Notes under the pieces: model-generated
What the model was told of the DNA's origin: nothing
Databases searched by the model: none
The model's input: only the letters and a program-made list of their open reading frames with translations
Position numbers and translations under genes: made by a program
In this document: one piece after another, positions 1-10,382 of the stretch
Position numbering within the stretch: the stretch's first letter is position 1
Layout: each line of letters begins with the position of its first letter
NCBI RefSeq assembly: GCF_003606365.2
Contig: NZ_CP031933.2
Location: 186,001-250,000 of the forward strand
Source: Companilactobacillus zhachilii
GTDB taxonomy: Bacteria; Bacillota; Bacilli; Lactobacillales; Lactobacillaceae
Reading direction: 5' to 3'
DNA: 64,000 nt

Positions 1-1704
1 ATAAAGAATGGTCAATTAGTTAATGTATCAACTGCTGAAATTTATCCAGCTCAAGTGGCCATTTATAAAAATAAAATTGTGGCTGTCGATGAAGATGTGG
101 CTGATTATATTGGACCTGAAACGAAGATTATTGATGCCAAGGGTAAGTATTTGGTGCCTGGTATGATTGATGGTCATATTCACGTTGAATGTAGCAAATT
201 GAGTATGACTAGTTTTGCTAATGCGGTTGTGCCTCATGGAACGACCAGTATTATTTCTGGCTTGGATGAATATATTTCAGTCATTGGTCTCAAAGGATTA
301 CCTGAAATTTTTAAGGAAATCGATCAAACTGATTTGAAATTATTCTGGGGTGCTCCTTTCAAGACGCCATATACGATTCCACAATCAACGATTGCCGAAA
401 ATATTGATTCTGACATGCAAAAAGAACTATTAAAACAAGCTAACGTCTATGGTGTTTGGGAAACTGTTCGTGAAGATATTCAAGAACTTGACGAAGATAC
501 ATTGAAGACAATGCTTTATGCTAAAGCTGCCCACAAGCCGGTCTGGGGCTGTTCTCCGATGGCACGTGGCAAGAAGTTGAATCAGTACTTAATGAGTGGT
601 GTCCGAGTTGATCATGAAAGTTATGACCATCAAGAATTGTTGGAAAAAGCTCGTAAGGGAATGAATGTGGTTGTCCGTGAATCTTCAGTAACTCATTTCT
701 TGGAAGAAAATATTCGTGCTATCACAGAAAATACTGCTAATGTGGCACGTCATGTCAGTTTTTGTACTGATGATGTCACGGCAACAGATATTGCGGAATT
801 AGGTCATTTGGACCACGTTGTTAGTTTAGCTATCAAAGCCGGTGTTGCGCCAATCACTGCGATTCAAATGGCAACTATTAATTCAGCCGAAGCTTATCGA
901 ATTGATGATCAAGTTGGGATGATTGCACCTAATCGTGATGCTGATATTTTGTTTGTCGAAGACTTGAATCAATTTGAAATCGACTCAGTTATTTCTAAAG
1001 GGAAAGTTGTCGAAGAAAAGGCAACCACTGAAGTCAACTATTCACCAGAAATTATGCATTCTGTTAAAGCAGAAAAACTTTCAGCTGCTGACTTTGTTTA
1101 TAAAGTTCCAGTCGAAAACGGAGAAGTGACGGTTGAAACCATTAAGAGTGTGGGGCCATTTGTCCGCAAACGTCGTGATGTAGAATTAGCTGTTAAAGAT
1201 CATATTATTCAGGTTGATCCAGCTAAAGATGTTGCATTAGTATCAGTAATTGAAAGATTTGGTATTAACGGCAACAAGTCACTTGGTTTTACTTCCGGTT
1301 GGAACTTGCAAGAAGGTGCTATGGCTTCAACTGCAGCTCCAGATGATAATAATTTGATTGTTATGGGGGTAAATGCGGACGATATGGCGTTTGCTGCCAA
1401 TGAATTAGTTGCTCGTGGTGGGGGACAAATTGTAGTAAAAAATCAACAAGTGTTGAGTTTCCTACCATTGCCAATTGCTGGTATCGTTTCAGAAGCTAGC
1501 CCTGAGGAAGTGGTTCAACAAGAAAAGAGTATTTTAAAAGCTGCTCGAGAATTAGGAAGCAAGGTAGCTGATCCAATGTTTTATATGACTTTCTTACCAA
1601 TTACAGCGATTCCTGATTTAGCAATTACAGATTTGGGACCAACAGACTGTATTGATTTAAAGCTATTTGATCCAGTTTTGAGCGTTAGAGAAGAATTGAA
1701 GTAG
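1..1704 (+). CDS. ade: Adenine deaminase, 5' end cut by window edge
   Basis: Metal-dependent amidohydrolase expected to deaminate adenine to hypoxanthine and ammonia in purine salvage (cytoplasmic). The reading frame is open from base 1, so the true start lies outside the window; 567 residues are visible, close to the usual full length of the family, so only a few to some tens of residues are missing. The metal-binding HIHVE motif follows GMIDG near visible residues 55-63. A downstream SFCTDD motif (about 252-257) and the conserved AIQMATINSAEAY helix follow. The last third is the C-terminal domain typical of bacterial Ade. The GTG at 55 lies inside the conserved N-terminal strand and is not the start. 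It is followed by repeat A1 and a hairpin terminator, so it probably ends its transcript. Confidence 0.93.
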   Translation: MKNGQLVNVSTAEIYPAQVAIYKNKIVAVDEDVADYIGPETKIIDAKGKYLVPGMIDGHIHVECSKLSMTSFANAVVPHGTTSIISGLDEYISVIGLKGLPEIFKEIDQTDLKLFWGAPFKTPYTIPQSTIAENIDSDMQKELLKQANVYGVWETVREDIQELDEDTLKTMLYAKAAHKPVWGCSPMARGKKLNQYLMSGVRVDHESYDHQELLEKARKGMNVVVRESSVTHFLEENIRAITENTANVARHVSFCTDDVTATDIAELGHLDHVVSLAIKAGVAPITAIQMATINSAEAYRIDDQVGMIAPNRDADILFVEDLNQFEIDSVISKGKVVEEKATTEVNYSPEIMHSVKAEKLSAADFVYKVPVENGEVTVETIKSVGPFVRKRRDVELAVKDHIIQVDPAKDVALVSVIERFGINGNKSLGFTSGWNLQEGAMASTAAPDDNNLIVMGVNADDMAFAANELVARGGGQIVVKNQQVLSFLPLPIAGIVSEASPEEVVQQEKSILKAARELGSKVADPMFYMTFLPITAIPDLAITDLGPTDCIDLKLFDPVLSVREELK

Positions 1705-1707
1705 TAT

Positions 1708-1881
1708 GCCGCCTCCAGGAGTAAGAAATTTAGGTCGCTATGGGGACCGGTTGGAGCCAAGGTCTCCAACCTCGATTTTGAACCTTGCAAAGACCGCAAG
1801 TCTCAAAAGTCGTCCCGTGGTGTAAGCACTAAAGTGCTAACGCCACTTTCACAGCGACCTAAATTTCTTACTCCTTCCGGC
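1708..1881 (+). repeat. Structured dispersed repeat, family A, copy 1
   Basis: Non-coding element of about 175 bp closed by a perfect 22-bp inverted repeat (1718-1739 with 1853-1874). Inside are an enclosing stem GGGAC/GTCCC, a hairpin GGTTGGAG-CCAAGGT-CTCCAACC (1749-1771), a hairpin with TTTTGA/TCAAAA and CTTGC/GCAAG stems, and a third hairpin AGCACT/AGTGCT within GTGG/CCAC. Copies 2 (40621-40797) and 3 (45111-45283, opposite orientation) keep the same architecture with different stem sequences. No open frame with a ribosome site lies in it. It sits directly after the ade stop. Confidence 0.85.
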
Positions 1882-1964
1882 TAGTTTATTCTTTGTTTTG
1901 AATAAATAGTTGGAATTATGGTTATGGCAGTTAAAAATATAACTAGCGCTATGCAGGTAATAAT

Positions 1965-2024
1965 AAAAAAAGATAGTTCTAAGAATTTATCGAATGATGA
2001 TAATTCTTAGAGCTATCTTTTTTT
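1965..2024. terminator. Bidirectional hairpin terminator after ade
   Basis: A-tract, AAAAAAAGATAG, then a CTAAGAATT stem paired with AATTCTTAG, then CTATCTTTTTTT. The long stem with T-runs on both strands fits an intrinsic terminator for ade. Confidence 0.85.
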
Positions 2025-2231
2025 GTATGAGCATAATGTGTAAACAAATTTCTGGTGATTATCAACTGAAATCACGCCACTCAAAAACATAAAAATACAC
2101 CTTGTACACTTCTAACCTTATAATTACTTTACCCTTCATAAACCGCCGTATAATCAACAATACAGTAATTGATATCTTTTCATCAAAAAAGAAGTGCAAT
2201 TGCTAATAAACAATCTATAATGGAATTATAA

Positions 2232-2265
2232 AAATATGTTTAAACTGAAGTGATTAAACATATTT
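2232..2265. promoter_or_regulatory. Perfect 12-bp inverted repeat before glgB
   Basis: AAATATGTTTAA (2232-2243) and TTAAACATATTT (2254-2265) flank a 10-base spacer. It could be an operator for the glycogen operon or an mRNA hairpin. A possible GTG start for glgB at 2250 would lie in the loop, and the arms would cover its ribosome site, which argues for the TTG at 2292. Confidence 0.5.
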
Positions 2266-2291
2266 CATGCTTTGGAAGGGAAGTGATTGGA

Positions 2292-4178
2292 TTGGTATTA
2301 CACGCTGAACTAGCTGATAAAAGTTACTTGTTCAACACAGGAAAGTCTTTCAAAAGTTATGGTTTTCTTGGGTGTCACTTGCTTGATGATGAGCAGGCCG
2401 AATTTAATGTTTGGGCGCCGAATGCTAAGAAAGTTGCAGTCGTTGGTGATTTTAATAATTGGCAAGACAGTCCACTCAAACAAATTAAAGATACTGGTAT
2501 TTGGCATTTAGTCTTGGATGGTGTCAAAGCCGGTGATTTGTATAAATTTTCGATTACGGGACCTGATGGTAAGCGGGCACTCAAGATTGATCCATATGCG
2601 ACTGAATTTGAAAAAAAGCCGGGCGATGCGGCTGTGGTCATGAAACCAATCAATCATAAGTGGAAAGATGGTCTCTGGTTAGGGCGACGAAAACGGAGTA
2701 AAGCATTGCAACGTCCGCTAAATATTTATGAGGTCCATCTGGGTTCTTGGCGGCGGCATGAAGATGACAGTTATTACTCCTATGAAGAGTTCGCTAATGA
2801 GTTGATTCCATATGTCAAACAGCATGGTTATACGCATGTTGAGTTGATGCCTATTATGGAACATTTGCTAGATGCTTCGTGGGGGTATCAACAACTTGGC
2901 TATTTTGCTACGACTAGTCGCTTTGGAACGAGAGCTGAATTTCTCAATTTTGTTGAAAAATGTCACTTAGCTAATATTGGTGTAATTGTCGATTGGGTTC
3001 CTGGTCACTTTATTCGTAATTATGACGCGCTTTATCAATATGATGGGACACCAACTTTTGAGTATCAAGATGAAAATCGGGCTGACAATAAGCGTTGGGG
3101 CGCTTGGAATTTTGACCTTGGGAAAGCTCAAGTTCAAAGTTTTCTGATTTCCAGCGCTATGTATTGGCTTGAAGAATGTCATCTTGATGGATTGCGAGTT
3201 GATGCCGTATCAAACATGCTGTATTTGGATTATGACGATGGCAAGGAAGGTTTGACTAACAAAAATGGTGATAATCGTAACCTTGAAGGAATCGCATTTT
3301 TGCAAAAGTTGAACCAAGTTATCCACCGTGAACACCCTGATGTGCTAATGATCGCTGAAGAGTCGTCAGCTTATAAAGGGGTCACTGATACGGTCGAAAA
3401 TGGTGGCTTAGGTTTTGACTACAAGTGGAATCTTGGCTGGATGCATGACACATTGAAGTTCTTCGAAATGGACCCAGTCTATCGGTGCAACAATTTCCAA
3501 TTATTAACTTTCGCCTTTGTTTATATGTATAACGAAAAATTTATTTTGCCGTTCTCGCACGATGAAGTTGTCCATGGCAAGAAATCTTTAATGCACAAAA
3601 TGCCTGGTGACCGTTACAATCAATTCGCTAATTTACGGACAATGATGATTTATTTATTAGCTTTTCCAGGTAAAAAATTACGATTCATGGGCTCAGAATG
3701 GGGTCAATTTTTGGAATGGCGTGATTGGAGTTCACTGGAGTGGGTCGATTTAAAGGATGACATGAATCACAAAATGGATATCTTTACGACCGCACTCAAT
3801 GAAATCTATCACAATCAACGTCCACTTTGGGAATTAGACCATAATCCTGAAGGGGTGGTTTATTCCAATACCGACGATGCGGCTAGTTCGACGATGGGCT
3901 TCATTCGTCAAGGTAAAAGAAAGCATCAATTCGTCGTTGCTGCGTTTAACTTTGTCCCAGTAGAACGTAAGAAATATCGCATCGGGGTGCCTTTTACCGG
4001 TGAGTATGAATTATTAATTAACACGGAAGATGAGCGCTATGGTGGCACTTGGACCAAACTAGAGACTAACTTTACGGCTGATAAAACGCCATTTCACGGT
4101 CAACCAGCCAGCTTTACAGTGACACTTCCTGCGATGGGCGCGCTCTTGATTCAACCAATCAAACTTAATAGAGGGTGA
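2292..4178 (+). CDS. glgB: 1,4-alpha-glucan branching enzyme
   Basis: Glycogen branching enzyme (GH13), which forms alpha-1,6 branches in glycogen. The N-terminal CBM48-like part (FNVWAPNAKKVAVVGDFNNW) is followed by the (beta/alpha)8 barrel. The catalytic Asp is in DGLRVDAV (about residue 304), the Glu in IAEESS (about 355) and the transition-state Asp in FSHDEVVHG (about 423). The start is uncertain. TTG at 2292 follows GGAAGGG at 11 bases and gives 628 residues with a normal N-terminus. GTG at 2250 (642 residues) lies in the loop of an inverted repeat and has a weak ribosome site. First gene of the glgBCDAP-amy operon; glgC starts 6 bases after its stop. Confidence 0.93.
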   Translation: MVLHAELADKSYLFNTGKSFKSYGFLGCHLLDDEQAEFNVWAPNAKKVAVVGDFNNWQDSPLKQIKDTGIWHLVLDGVKAGDLYKFSITGPDGKRALKIDPYATEFEKKPGDAAVVMKPINHKWKDGLWLGRRKRSKALQRPLNIYEVHLGSWRRHEDDSYYSYEEFANELIPYVKQHGYTHVELMPIMEHLLDASWGYQQLGYFATTSRFGTRAEFLNFVEKCHLANIGVIVDWVPGHFIRNYDALYQYDGTPTFEYQDENRADNKRWGAWNFDLGKAQVQSFLISSAMYWLEECHLDGLRVDAVSNMLYLDYDDGKEGLTNKNGDNRNLEGIAFLQKLNQVIHREHPDVLMIAEESSAYKGVTDTVENGGLGFDYKWNLGWMHDTLKFFEMDPVYRCNNFQLLTFAFVYMYNEKFILPFSHDEVVHGKKSLMHKMPGDRYNQFANLRTMMIYLLAFPGKKLRFMGSEWGQFLEWRDWSSLEWVDLKDDMNHKMDIFTTALNEIYHNQRPLWELDHNPEGVVYSNTDDAASSTMGFIRQGKRKHQFVVAAFNFVPVERKKYRIGVPFTGEYELLINTEDERYGGTWTKLETNFTADKTPFHGQPASFTVTLPAMGALLIQPIKLNRG

Positions 4179-4184
4179 GTCATT

Positions 4185-5330
4185 ATGAATGAAAATGATG
4201 AAATGTTAGCAATCATTCTTGCCGGTGGTCAAGGTAGTCGTCTCGGCAAGTTAACTAAATCAACGGCCAAACCCGCAGTACCTTTCGGCGGTCGTTATCG
4301 AATCATTGATTTTACCTTAAGTAATTGTGCTAATTCGGGTATTAGTACGGTTGGCGTAATTACTCAATATCAACCGTTGGAACTTAATGCCCATATTGGT
4401 AATGGTTCCAGTTGGGGTTTAGATGACCAGATGGGTGGTGTGACTGTGTTACAGCCATTCTCATCCACTGAAGGTGAGAAATTCTTTGAAGGTACTGCCC
4501 ACGCTATTTATCAAAATATTGAGTATATTGACCAACAGAATCCGAAGTATTTATTAGTGCTATCAGGTGACCACATCTATAAAATGGATTATCGGGCTAT
4601 GCTCGAATATCACAAAGCTAAGAAAGCATCCCTGACCGTTGGCGTCATTCCGGTATCAACAGAAGAGGCCAAACGTTTTGGGATGATGAATACTGATGAA
4701 ACAGATCGCATTATTGAGTTTGAAGAAAAACCAGCTCACCCTAAGAGTAACAAGGCCTCCATGGGTATTTATATTTTTAATTGGGAAACTTTGCGTAACT
4801 ATTTGACGACCAGTTTTAGTACCAATAAAAAGTTAGAAGATTTCGGGAAAAACGTTATTCCCATGTATCTGGCTAACAATGAATCGGCCTATGCTTATTC
4901 TTTTGAAGGCTATTGGCGTGATGTCGGTACGATCAAGAGCCTTTGGCAAGCCAATATGGAATTTCTATCACCTTACAACAGTCTCAATATTGGCGATCAT
5001 AATTGGCGAATCAATTCGAAGGCCCAAGTTTTGCCACCGATGTATTTGACTCCGACAAGCAATATCAATAATTCAATGGTTGTTGACAGTTGTTATGTTG
5101 CCGGTGAAGTTGACCATTCAATTTTGTCACAACGTGTTTCAGTCGGTGAAGGTAGTAAAGTCGTCGACAGTATGATTATGCCAGGAGCAACGATTGGCAA
5201 AAATGTGGTCATTGATCATGCTTTAGTTGGTGAAGAAGCTGTGATTGGCGATGATGCCGTTGTTAAAGGGACCGTCGATGATATTGCCGTAGTTGGTTAC
5301 GGAGAAGTTTTGGGGGTAAAGAAATCATGA
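4185..5330 (+). CDS. glgC: Glucose-1-phosphate adenylyltransferase, catalytic subunit
   Basis: ADP-glucose pyrophosphorylase: ATP + glucose-1-phosphate to ADP-glucose + PPi, the committed step of bacterial glycogen synthesis. The N-terminal nucleotidyltransferase motif [11 protein letters not shown] is intact, followed by [15 protein letters not shown] and the ADP-glucose region with EEKP. The C-terminal third is a left-handed beta-helix (many VI/IG hexads). At 381 residues it matches the short Firmicutes GlgC that works together with GlgD. GAGGGTGA gives a strong ribosome site. Its stop overlaps the glgD start by 4 bases (ATGA), indicating translational coupling. Confidence 0.95.
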   Translation: MNENDEMLAIILAGGQGSRLGKLTKSTAKPAVPFGGRYRIIDFTLSNCANSGISTVGVITQYQPLELNAHIGNGSSWGLDDQMGGVTVLQPFSSTEGEKFFEGTAHAIYQNIEYIDQQNPKYLLVLSGDHIYKMDYRAMLEYHKAKKASLTVGVIPVSTEEAKRFGMMNTDETDRIIEFEEKPAHPKSNKASMGIYIFNWETLRNYLTTSFSTNKKLEDFGKNVIPMYLANNESAYAYSFEGYWRDVGTIKSLWQANMEFLSPYNSLNIGDHNWRINSKAQVLPPMYLTPTSNINNSMVVDSCYVAGEVDHSILSQRVSVGEGSKVVDSMIMPGATIGKNVVIDHALVGEEAVIGDDAVVKGTVDDIAVVGYGEVLGVKKS

Positions 5331-6499
5331 GACATAATACTGTAAGTGCCATCATTAACTTAGTTGAACCATGGGAAAAACTTGAGCCTTTGACGCTTGA
5401 TCGTCCAGTGGGAACTTTACCCTTTGGCGGTCGCTATCGACTGATTGATTTTCCACTTTCAAGTATTACTAATGCTGGAATTCAAAATGTCATGATAGTT
5501 TCACCACGTTCAGGCCGTTCAGTAGCTGACCACCTTCGAAGCGGGAATGACTGGAATTTAGATACGATTCGTGGCGGTTTGTTCAACTTCCCATATAATG
5601 ATTTATCACTCATTGCACCACAGAAAAAAGAGACCTTGATTCACCACTATTACGACAACACCATCTTATTTTTAAAACGTAGCAGTAGTGAATATACAGT
5701 CGTCATGGGCACGCGCAACATTTGTAATATCGATTTAAAGGCTTTATTACGCTATCACCAAGAACGTGATAATCCAGTGACAACAGTTTATAAGAGTATT
5801 GATGCTAGTGAAACTGAACCGGATGCGAGTGTTTTGCAATTAACCTCTAACGGGATGGCCACGGCTATTTTACCGGCTGATAGTGAAAATGTTACGCCTA
5901 ACGAGAACCATAAATATGCTAAGAGTTTGAAAATTTTCTTGATGAGCACGATTGATTTGATTGATATTTTGAAAGAAGCTAATGAACGTGGTGACTTGAT
6001 CAGCCTGGAAGATTTGATGTTACAAGCTGTGATGCAACACAACGCCAATGCTTTTGAATACACCGGTTTTTATGCCAACATTCACAATATCGAAAGCTAT
6101 TATAATGCCAACATGTCGATTCTCAAGGAAGATAATTTTAGATCATTGCTGTACACGCAACGGCGAATTTTTACCAAAGTTAAAAATGAGATACCAACTT
6201 TCTTTGCTAGAAGCTCGCATGTTAAAGGCAGTCTCTGTGGCACTGGTGGCTATATTGAAGGTAAAATCGACCACTCGGTCATTTTCCGAAATGTCTTTGT
6301 CAACCGTAATTCGGAAATTAAGGATTCAGTCATTATGCAAGGGACTCGTATTGGGGCAGGTTCGAAGATCGAGTATGCCATTCTTGATAAAAATGTCGTC
6401 ATTGGGCCTAATTTACAATTGAAAGGGACGCCTGAAAAGCCGATTGTTATTGGTAAAGGGCAACGTATTTTTCAACAAAAGGAGGTCGCAAATGTCTAA
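5327..6499 (+). CDS. glgD: Glucose-1-phosphate adenylyltransferase, regulatory-type subunit
   Basis: GlgD, the paralogous partner of GlgC in Firmicutes. It keeps the fold ([18 protein letters not shown] and a C-terminal beta-helix with repeated VI.G hexads) but the GGxGxRL nucleotide-binding loop is replaced by [15 protein letters not shown]. It is therefore expected to be non-catalytic alone and to modulate GlgC in a heteromer. 390 residues. It overlaps glgC by 4 bases and glgA by 8 bases, so all three are probably co-translated. Confidence 0.93.
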   Translation: MRHNTVSAIINLVEPWEKLEPLTLDRPVGTLPFGGRYRLIDFPLSSITNAGIQNVMIVSPRSGRSVADHLRSGNDWNLDTIRGGLFNFPYNDLSLIAPQKKETLIHHYYDNTILFLKRSSSEYTVVMGTRNICNIDLKALLRYHQERDNPVTTVYKSIDASETEPDASVLQLTSNGMATAILPADSENVTPNENHKYAKSLKIFLMSTIDLIDILKEANERGDLISLEDLMLQAVMQHNANAFEYTGFYANIHNIESYYNANMSILKEDNFRSLLYTQRRIFTKVKNEIPTFFARSSHVKGSLCGTGGYIEGKIDHSVIFRNVFVNRNSEIKDSVIMQGTRIGAGSKIEYAILDKNVVIGPNLQLKGTPEKPIVIGKGQRIFQQKEVANV

Positions 6500-7931
6500 A
6501 GTTTTGTTCGCAGCCGCAGAAGCAGCACCATTTTATAAAACAGGTGGTTTAGGTGACGTCAGCTTTGCCTTACCACGGGCACTGCATCAGGCTAAACAAC
6601 CGATTAGGGTTGTAATTCCATACTACAGTAAGCTGTTTCCCGAAAAGTATCGACCATTGATTAAAAATTTGACTCATTTTACAGTTCGCGTAGGTGCTAA
6701 GTCAAAATATTGTGGTATCAAAACGTTAAAGCTAGATGGACTCAATTATTATTTGATTGATAACGAAGAGTACTTTGCTCGTGATAACATTTATGGTTAT
6801 TGGGATGACGGGGAAAGATTTGCATTCTTCCAATTAGCTATCTGTGAAATGTTAGAAAAAATCAATTATATTCCTGATGTCTTACATCTGAATGATTGGC
6901 ATACGGCGTTTATTCCAGTGTTGTTAAAGGATAAGTATCGCTGGATCAATGCTTATCGTCACATCAAGACCGTTTTGACCATTCACAATATTCAATTTCA
7001 AGGTGTCTACGATCCGATTATTTTGGGTAGCCTTTTTGGAATTGGTTGTCAGACTTTTGATGAAGGCAGTGTCGAATATTTCGGTAATGTTAACTTTATG
7101 AAAGGTGGCATAACCTATGCGGATGCGGTGACAACGGTATCGCCAAGTTATGCTCAAGAAATTCAAACGTCCGGTTTTGGAGAAAACTTAGATGGGGTTT
7201 TACGTGCTAATCGAGCTAAATTACAAGGCATCATCAATGGGATTGACATGAAAGTCTATAACCCAGCTACTGACCCGGATATTTTGGCACATTACAGTGT
7301 TAACGATATGTCTGGTAAGGCGAAAGATAAGCAATTTTTGCAAAAAGCTGTTGGTTTACCCGAAAGAGATGTTCCGTTATTTGCAGTCGTCTCACGTCTG
7401 ACTCGCCAAAAAGGGATGGATTTACTCTTAGATGCTTTGAATGAATTTCTCTGGCAAAATGATGTGCAAGTTGTCATTTTAGGAACCGGTGACCCAGACT
7501 TAGAAGAAGGTTTTCGTGGTTATCAACGGGCCTATGGACAAAAATTTGTCGCTAAAATTGAGTTTGATGTGAAACTAGCACAACAAATTTATGCCGGAAG
7601 CGATGGCTTTATTATGCCGTCAGCGTTTGAACCTTGTGGCTTGTCACAAATGATGGCAATGCGTTATGGCAGTGTCCCAATCGTCCATTCTGTGGGTGGA
7701 TTACGTGATACAGTGGTCCCATTCAATAAATTCACTAAAACTGGAACTGGCTTTGGCTTTGACTATTATCAAGCTGATGTCTTGGGCAAAATGTTGCAGA
7801 GTGCGTTTGATCTGTACACTAAAGATCGAGCAACTTGGCAAGTTTTACGTCGACATGGGATGTCACAAGATTTTGGTTGGCAGAGGTCAGCCCAGAAATA
7901 TTGTGATTTATATCAAGAATTGACCGATTAA
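6492..7931 (+). CDS. glgA: Glycogen synthase (ADP-glucose)
   Basis: GT5 glycogen synthase that extends alpha-1,4-glucan from ADP-glucose. The N-terminus has the family signature KTGGLGDV (residues 16-23) after VLFAAAEAAPF. The C-terminal GT-B domain carries SRLTRQKG, IMPSAFEPCGLSQM and GGLRDTV. I start at the ATG at 6492 because AAGGAGGTCGCAA directly precedes it and the protein then begins MSKVLFAA; an upstream in-frame ATG at 6444 lies within glgD and has no ribosome site. 479 residues, normal length. It overlaps the end of glgD by 8 bases. Confidence 0.95.
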   Translation: MSKVLFAAAEAAPFYKTGGLGDVSFALPRALHQAKQPIRVVIPYYSKLFPEKYRPLIKNLTHFTVRVGAKSKYCGIKTLKLDGLNYYLIDNEEYFARDNIYGYWDDGERFAFFQLAICEMLEKINYIPDVLHLNDWHTAFIPVLLKDKYRWINAYRHIKTVLTIHNIQFQGVYDPIILGSLFGIGCQTFDEGSVEYFGNVNFMKGGITYADAVTTVSPSYAQEIQTSGFGENLDGVLRANRAKLQGIINGIDMKVYNPATDPDILAHYSVNDMSGKAKDKQFLQKAVGLPERDVPLFAVVSRLTRQKGMDLLLDALNEFLWQNDVQVVILGTGDPDLEEGFRGYQRAYGQKFVAKIEFDVKLAQQIYAGSDGFIMPSAFEPCGLSQMMAMRYGSVPIVHSVGGLRDTVVPFNKFTKTGTGFGFDYYQADVLGKMLQSAFDLYTKDRATWQVLRRHGMSQDFGWQRSAQKYCDLYQELTD

Positions 7932-7964
7932 TCAGTTTGGATCTCTGAGAATAGAGGCATAAAA

Positions 7965-10370
7965 ATGGAATTGAAAGAAGCTCAGTTTACAAAAGATTTT
8001 ATTAATGAAATCAGAGCGACCTATGCTGTTGATTTGAAGGATACTTCACCGATGGAACAGTATATGGCTTTGGGACATTTGATCAAGCGTTATAACGGGG
8101 AAAGTTGGACTGATACATCACGTAGCTATCGTAAAAATGATGTCAAACAAGTGTATTATTTTTCGATTGAATTTTTGCCAGGACGATTGTTGCAGTCGAA
8201 CTTGTTGAACTTGGGCATTACTGATGTGGTGAAGAAAGGTCTAAAAAACTTGGGCTTAAATTTCGACAAAATCGTTCAAGCAGAACCAGATCCCGGATTA
8301 GGTAATGGTGGTTTGGGACGTTTGGCGGCTTGTTATATGGATTCGATGGCAAGTATTGGTATGGCTGGTAATGGTAACGGAATTCGTTATCGTTATGGAT
8401 TATTCAAACAAGTTTTCATGAATGGCTATCAAGTTGAGCTGCCAGATGATTGGCTTAGAAATGGTAATGCTTGGGAAGTAAGACGAGAGAATCGGGCTTG
8501 TTTGGTTCGCTTTGGTGGTCACGTCTGGTTACAAGAACAACCGGATGGCAGTTTAAAACCAGTTTATGATCATACTGATGATGTTCTGGCTGTTCCTTAT
8601 GACACTGGGATTATTGGTTATCATAATGTCGTTACGAATACGTTAAGATTGTGGTCGGCTGAATTGCCACCTAATGAAGAACAAACGTATTATTCACAAG
8701 AACAGCGCGATAATATCGATGAAATTACTAAGGTACTTTATCCCGATGATAGTAATGCTGAAGGCCGGTCGTTGCGTCTGCGGCAAGAGTATTTCTTCTC
8801 ATCGGCAGGCGTTCAAAGTATTGTTCGCCACTATGCTGCCAATCACACTAGTTTCAAACATTTTCCTCAAAAAGTCGCGATTCATATAAATGACACACAT
8901 CCCACTTTAGTTATTCCTGAATTAATGCGTATCTTGTTGGATGAATATAACTGCTCGTGGGATTTAGCTTGGCAAATTACGACCTCAACTATGAGTTATA
9001 CCAATCACACGATTATGCAAGAAGCACTCGAAACTTGGCCAATTGGAATGTTTCAAGGACTATTGCCACGAATTTATCAAATTGTTGAAGAAATTGATCG
9101 ACGTTATCGAGCTGAGAAGACGCCGGTTTTTGGACAAAATATTGTCGATCGAACCGCTCCTTTAGGTCATGGACAAGTTCGAATGGCTTACTTAGCAGTC
9201 ATTGGTAGTCACAGTGTTAATGGGGTGGCGCCTTTACATACCGAATTGTTGAAAAAAGATGTTTTGACTGATCTGTATCGGATTTACCCTGAAAAATTTA
9301 ACAACAAAACGAATGGGATTGCTGATCGACGGTGGCTTGAGATTGCTAATCAACCATTGACTAAGCTGATTGATAGTAAAATTGGCAAAAAATGGCATGC
9401 CAATCCGAAGTTGTTACAAGAATTGTCAGCTTATGAAAGTGATGAAAAATTTTTGCAGCAACTGGCTGAAGTTAAGAAAATTAATAAACGTCGTTTAGCT
9501 GATTATGTTCAGTCGGAAATGGGAATCACGATTCGAACCGATGCCATTTTCGATGTGCAAATTAAACGTCTGCATGCCTATAAACGTCAAGTTTTACATA
9601 TGTTGGAAATTATTCGTGAGTATTTGGATATCAAACGGCATCCAGAACAAAGCTTTATTCCGCATGTTCATATTTTCGGAGCTAAAGCGGCGCCGAGCTA
9701 TCACTATGCTAAGTCAGTTATCAAAGTTATCAATGCTTTAGCTGATTTAGTTAATAATGACCCTGATATAGGTGACAAGTTGAAGGTTGTCTTCATTCCA
9801 AATTACGGAGTTTCACTTGGAGAACTAATTATTCCTGCTGCTGATATTAGTGAGCAAATTTCGACAGCATCTAAAGAGGCATCTGGGACAAGCAATATGA
9901 AGTTAATGACTAACGGAGCTTTATCTTTAGCAACAATGGATGGTGCCAATATTGATATCGTGCGGGCTGCCGGTAAGCAAAATGAGTATATTTTTGGACT
10001 AACAGCTAACGATGTTTACGGTTATTATCGTCGAAATGATTACTGTGCAAAATCGGTTTATGAAAATAATCCTGAGTTGCAACGAGTAGTCAATGCGTTG
10101 ATTACCAATATGATTCCCGGTATTACGACGGAAGGTCATGAAATTTATGATTCACTGTTGAAATATAATGACGAGTATTTCGTTTTGGCTGATTACGCTG
10201 AATATGTTAAACAACAGGAAAAAATTGCCCAAGATTTTCAAGATACGATGACTTGGCAAAGAAAATCTTTGGCAAACATTGCCGCTTCTGGAACATTTTC
10301 GGCCGATTATTCAGTTGCTCGTTATGCTGAAGATATTTGGCAAGTCCCATATAACCGGATTTTAAAATAA
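7965..10370 (+). CDS. glgP: Glycogen phosphorylase
   Basis: GT35 alpha-glucan phosphorylase releasing glucose-1-phosphate from glycogen; PLP-dependent. 801 residues. N-terminal landmarks are YFSIEFLPGRLL and PDPGLGNGGLGRLAACYMDS. The PLP lysine is in EASGTSNMKLMTNGAL (about residue 646), followed by TMDGANIDI. It lies 33 bases after glgA with a ribosome site AGAGG. Having the degradative enzyme in the same operon as the synthetic genes is usual for lactobacillar glg clusters. Confidence 0.95.
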   Translation: MELKEAQFTKDFINEIRATYAVDLKDTSPMEQYMALGHLIKRYNGESWTDTSRSYRKNDVKQVYYFSIEFLPGRLLQSNLLNLGITDVVKKGLKNLGLNFDKIVQAEPDPGLGNGGLGRLAACYMDSMASIGMAGNGNGIRYRYGLFKQVFMNGYQVELPDDWLRNGNAWEVRRENRACLVRFGGHVWLQEQPDGSLKPVYDHTDDVLAVPYDTGIIGYHNVVTNTLRLWSAELPPNEEQTYYSQEQRDNIDEITKVLYPDDSNAEGRSLRLRQEYFFSSAGVQSIVRHYAANHTSFKHFPQKVAIHINDTHPTLVIPELMRILLDEYNCSWDLAWQITTSTMSYTNHTIMQEALETWPIGMFQGLLPRIYQIVEEIDRRYRAEKTPVFGQNIVDRTAPLGHGQVRMAYLAVIGSHSVNGVAPLHTELLKKDVLTDLYRIYPEKFNNKTNGIADRRWLEIANQPLTKLIDSKIGKKWHANPKLLQELSAYESDEKFLQQLAEVKKINKRRLADYVQSEMGITIRTDAIFDVQIKRLHAYKRQVLHMLEIIREYLDIKRHPEQSFIPHVHIFGAKAAPSYHYAKSVIKVINALADLVNNDPDIGDKLKVVFIPNYGVSLGELIIPAADISEQISTASKEASGTSNMKLMTNGALSLATMDGANIDIVRAAGKQNEYIFGLTANDVYGYYRRNDYCAKSVYENNPELQRVVNALITNMIPGITTEGHEIYDSLLKYNDEYFVLADYAEYVKQQEKIAQDFQDTMTWQRKSLANIAASGTFSADYSVARYAEDIWQVPYNRILK

Positions 10371-10382
10371 GGTGGTCTTTCG

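Larger units (their letters stand above)
1705..2291. other. Intergenic gap between ade and glgB
   Basis: This 587-base gap holds repeat A1 (1708-1881), a terminator (1965-2024) and a perfect inverted repeat just before glgB (2232-2265). A 21-codon frame starting at 2026 has no ribosome site and was not called. Weak TATAAT-like hexamers occur at 2119, 2149 and 2216, but none has a good -35 at 16-18 bases, so I do not name a promoter. Confidence 0.7.

Noticed and set aside
1708..1881. Family A as a tRNA or riboswitch
   Set aside because: Too long and lacking tRNA consensus boxes; it lies downstream of genes and in both orientations, not as a leader before one gene class.
6048..6422. 124-codon plus-strand frame inside glgD
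   Set aside because: Fully overlaps a well-supported gene in another frame; no ribosome site.
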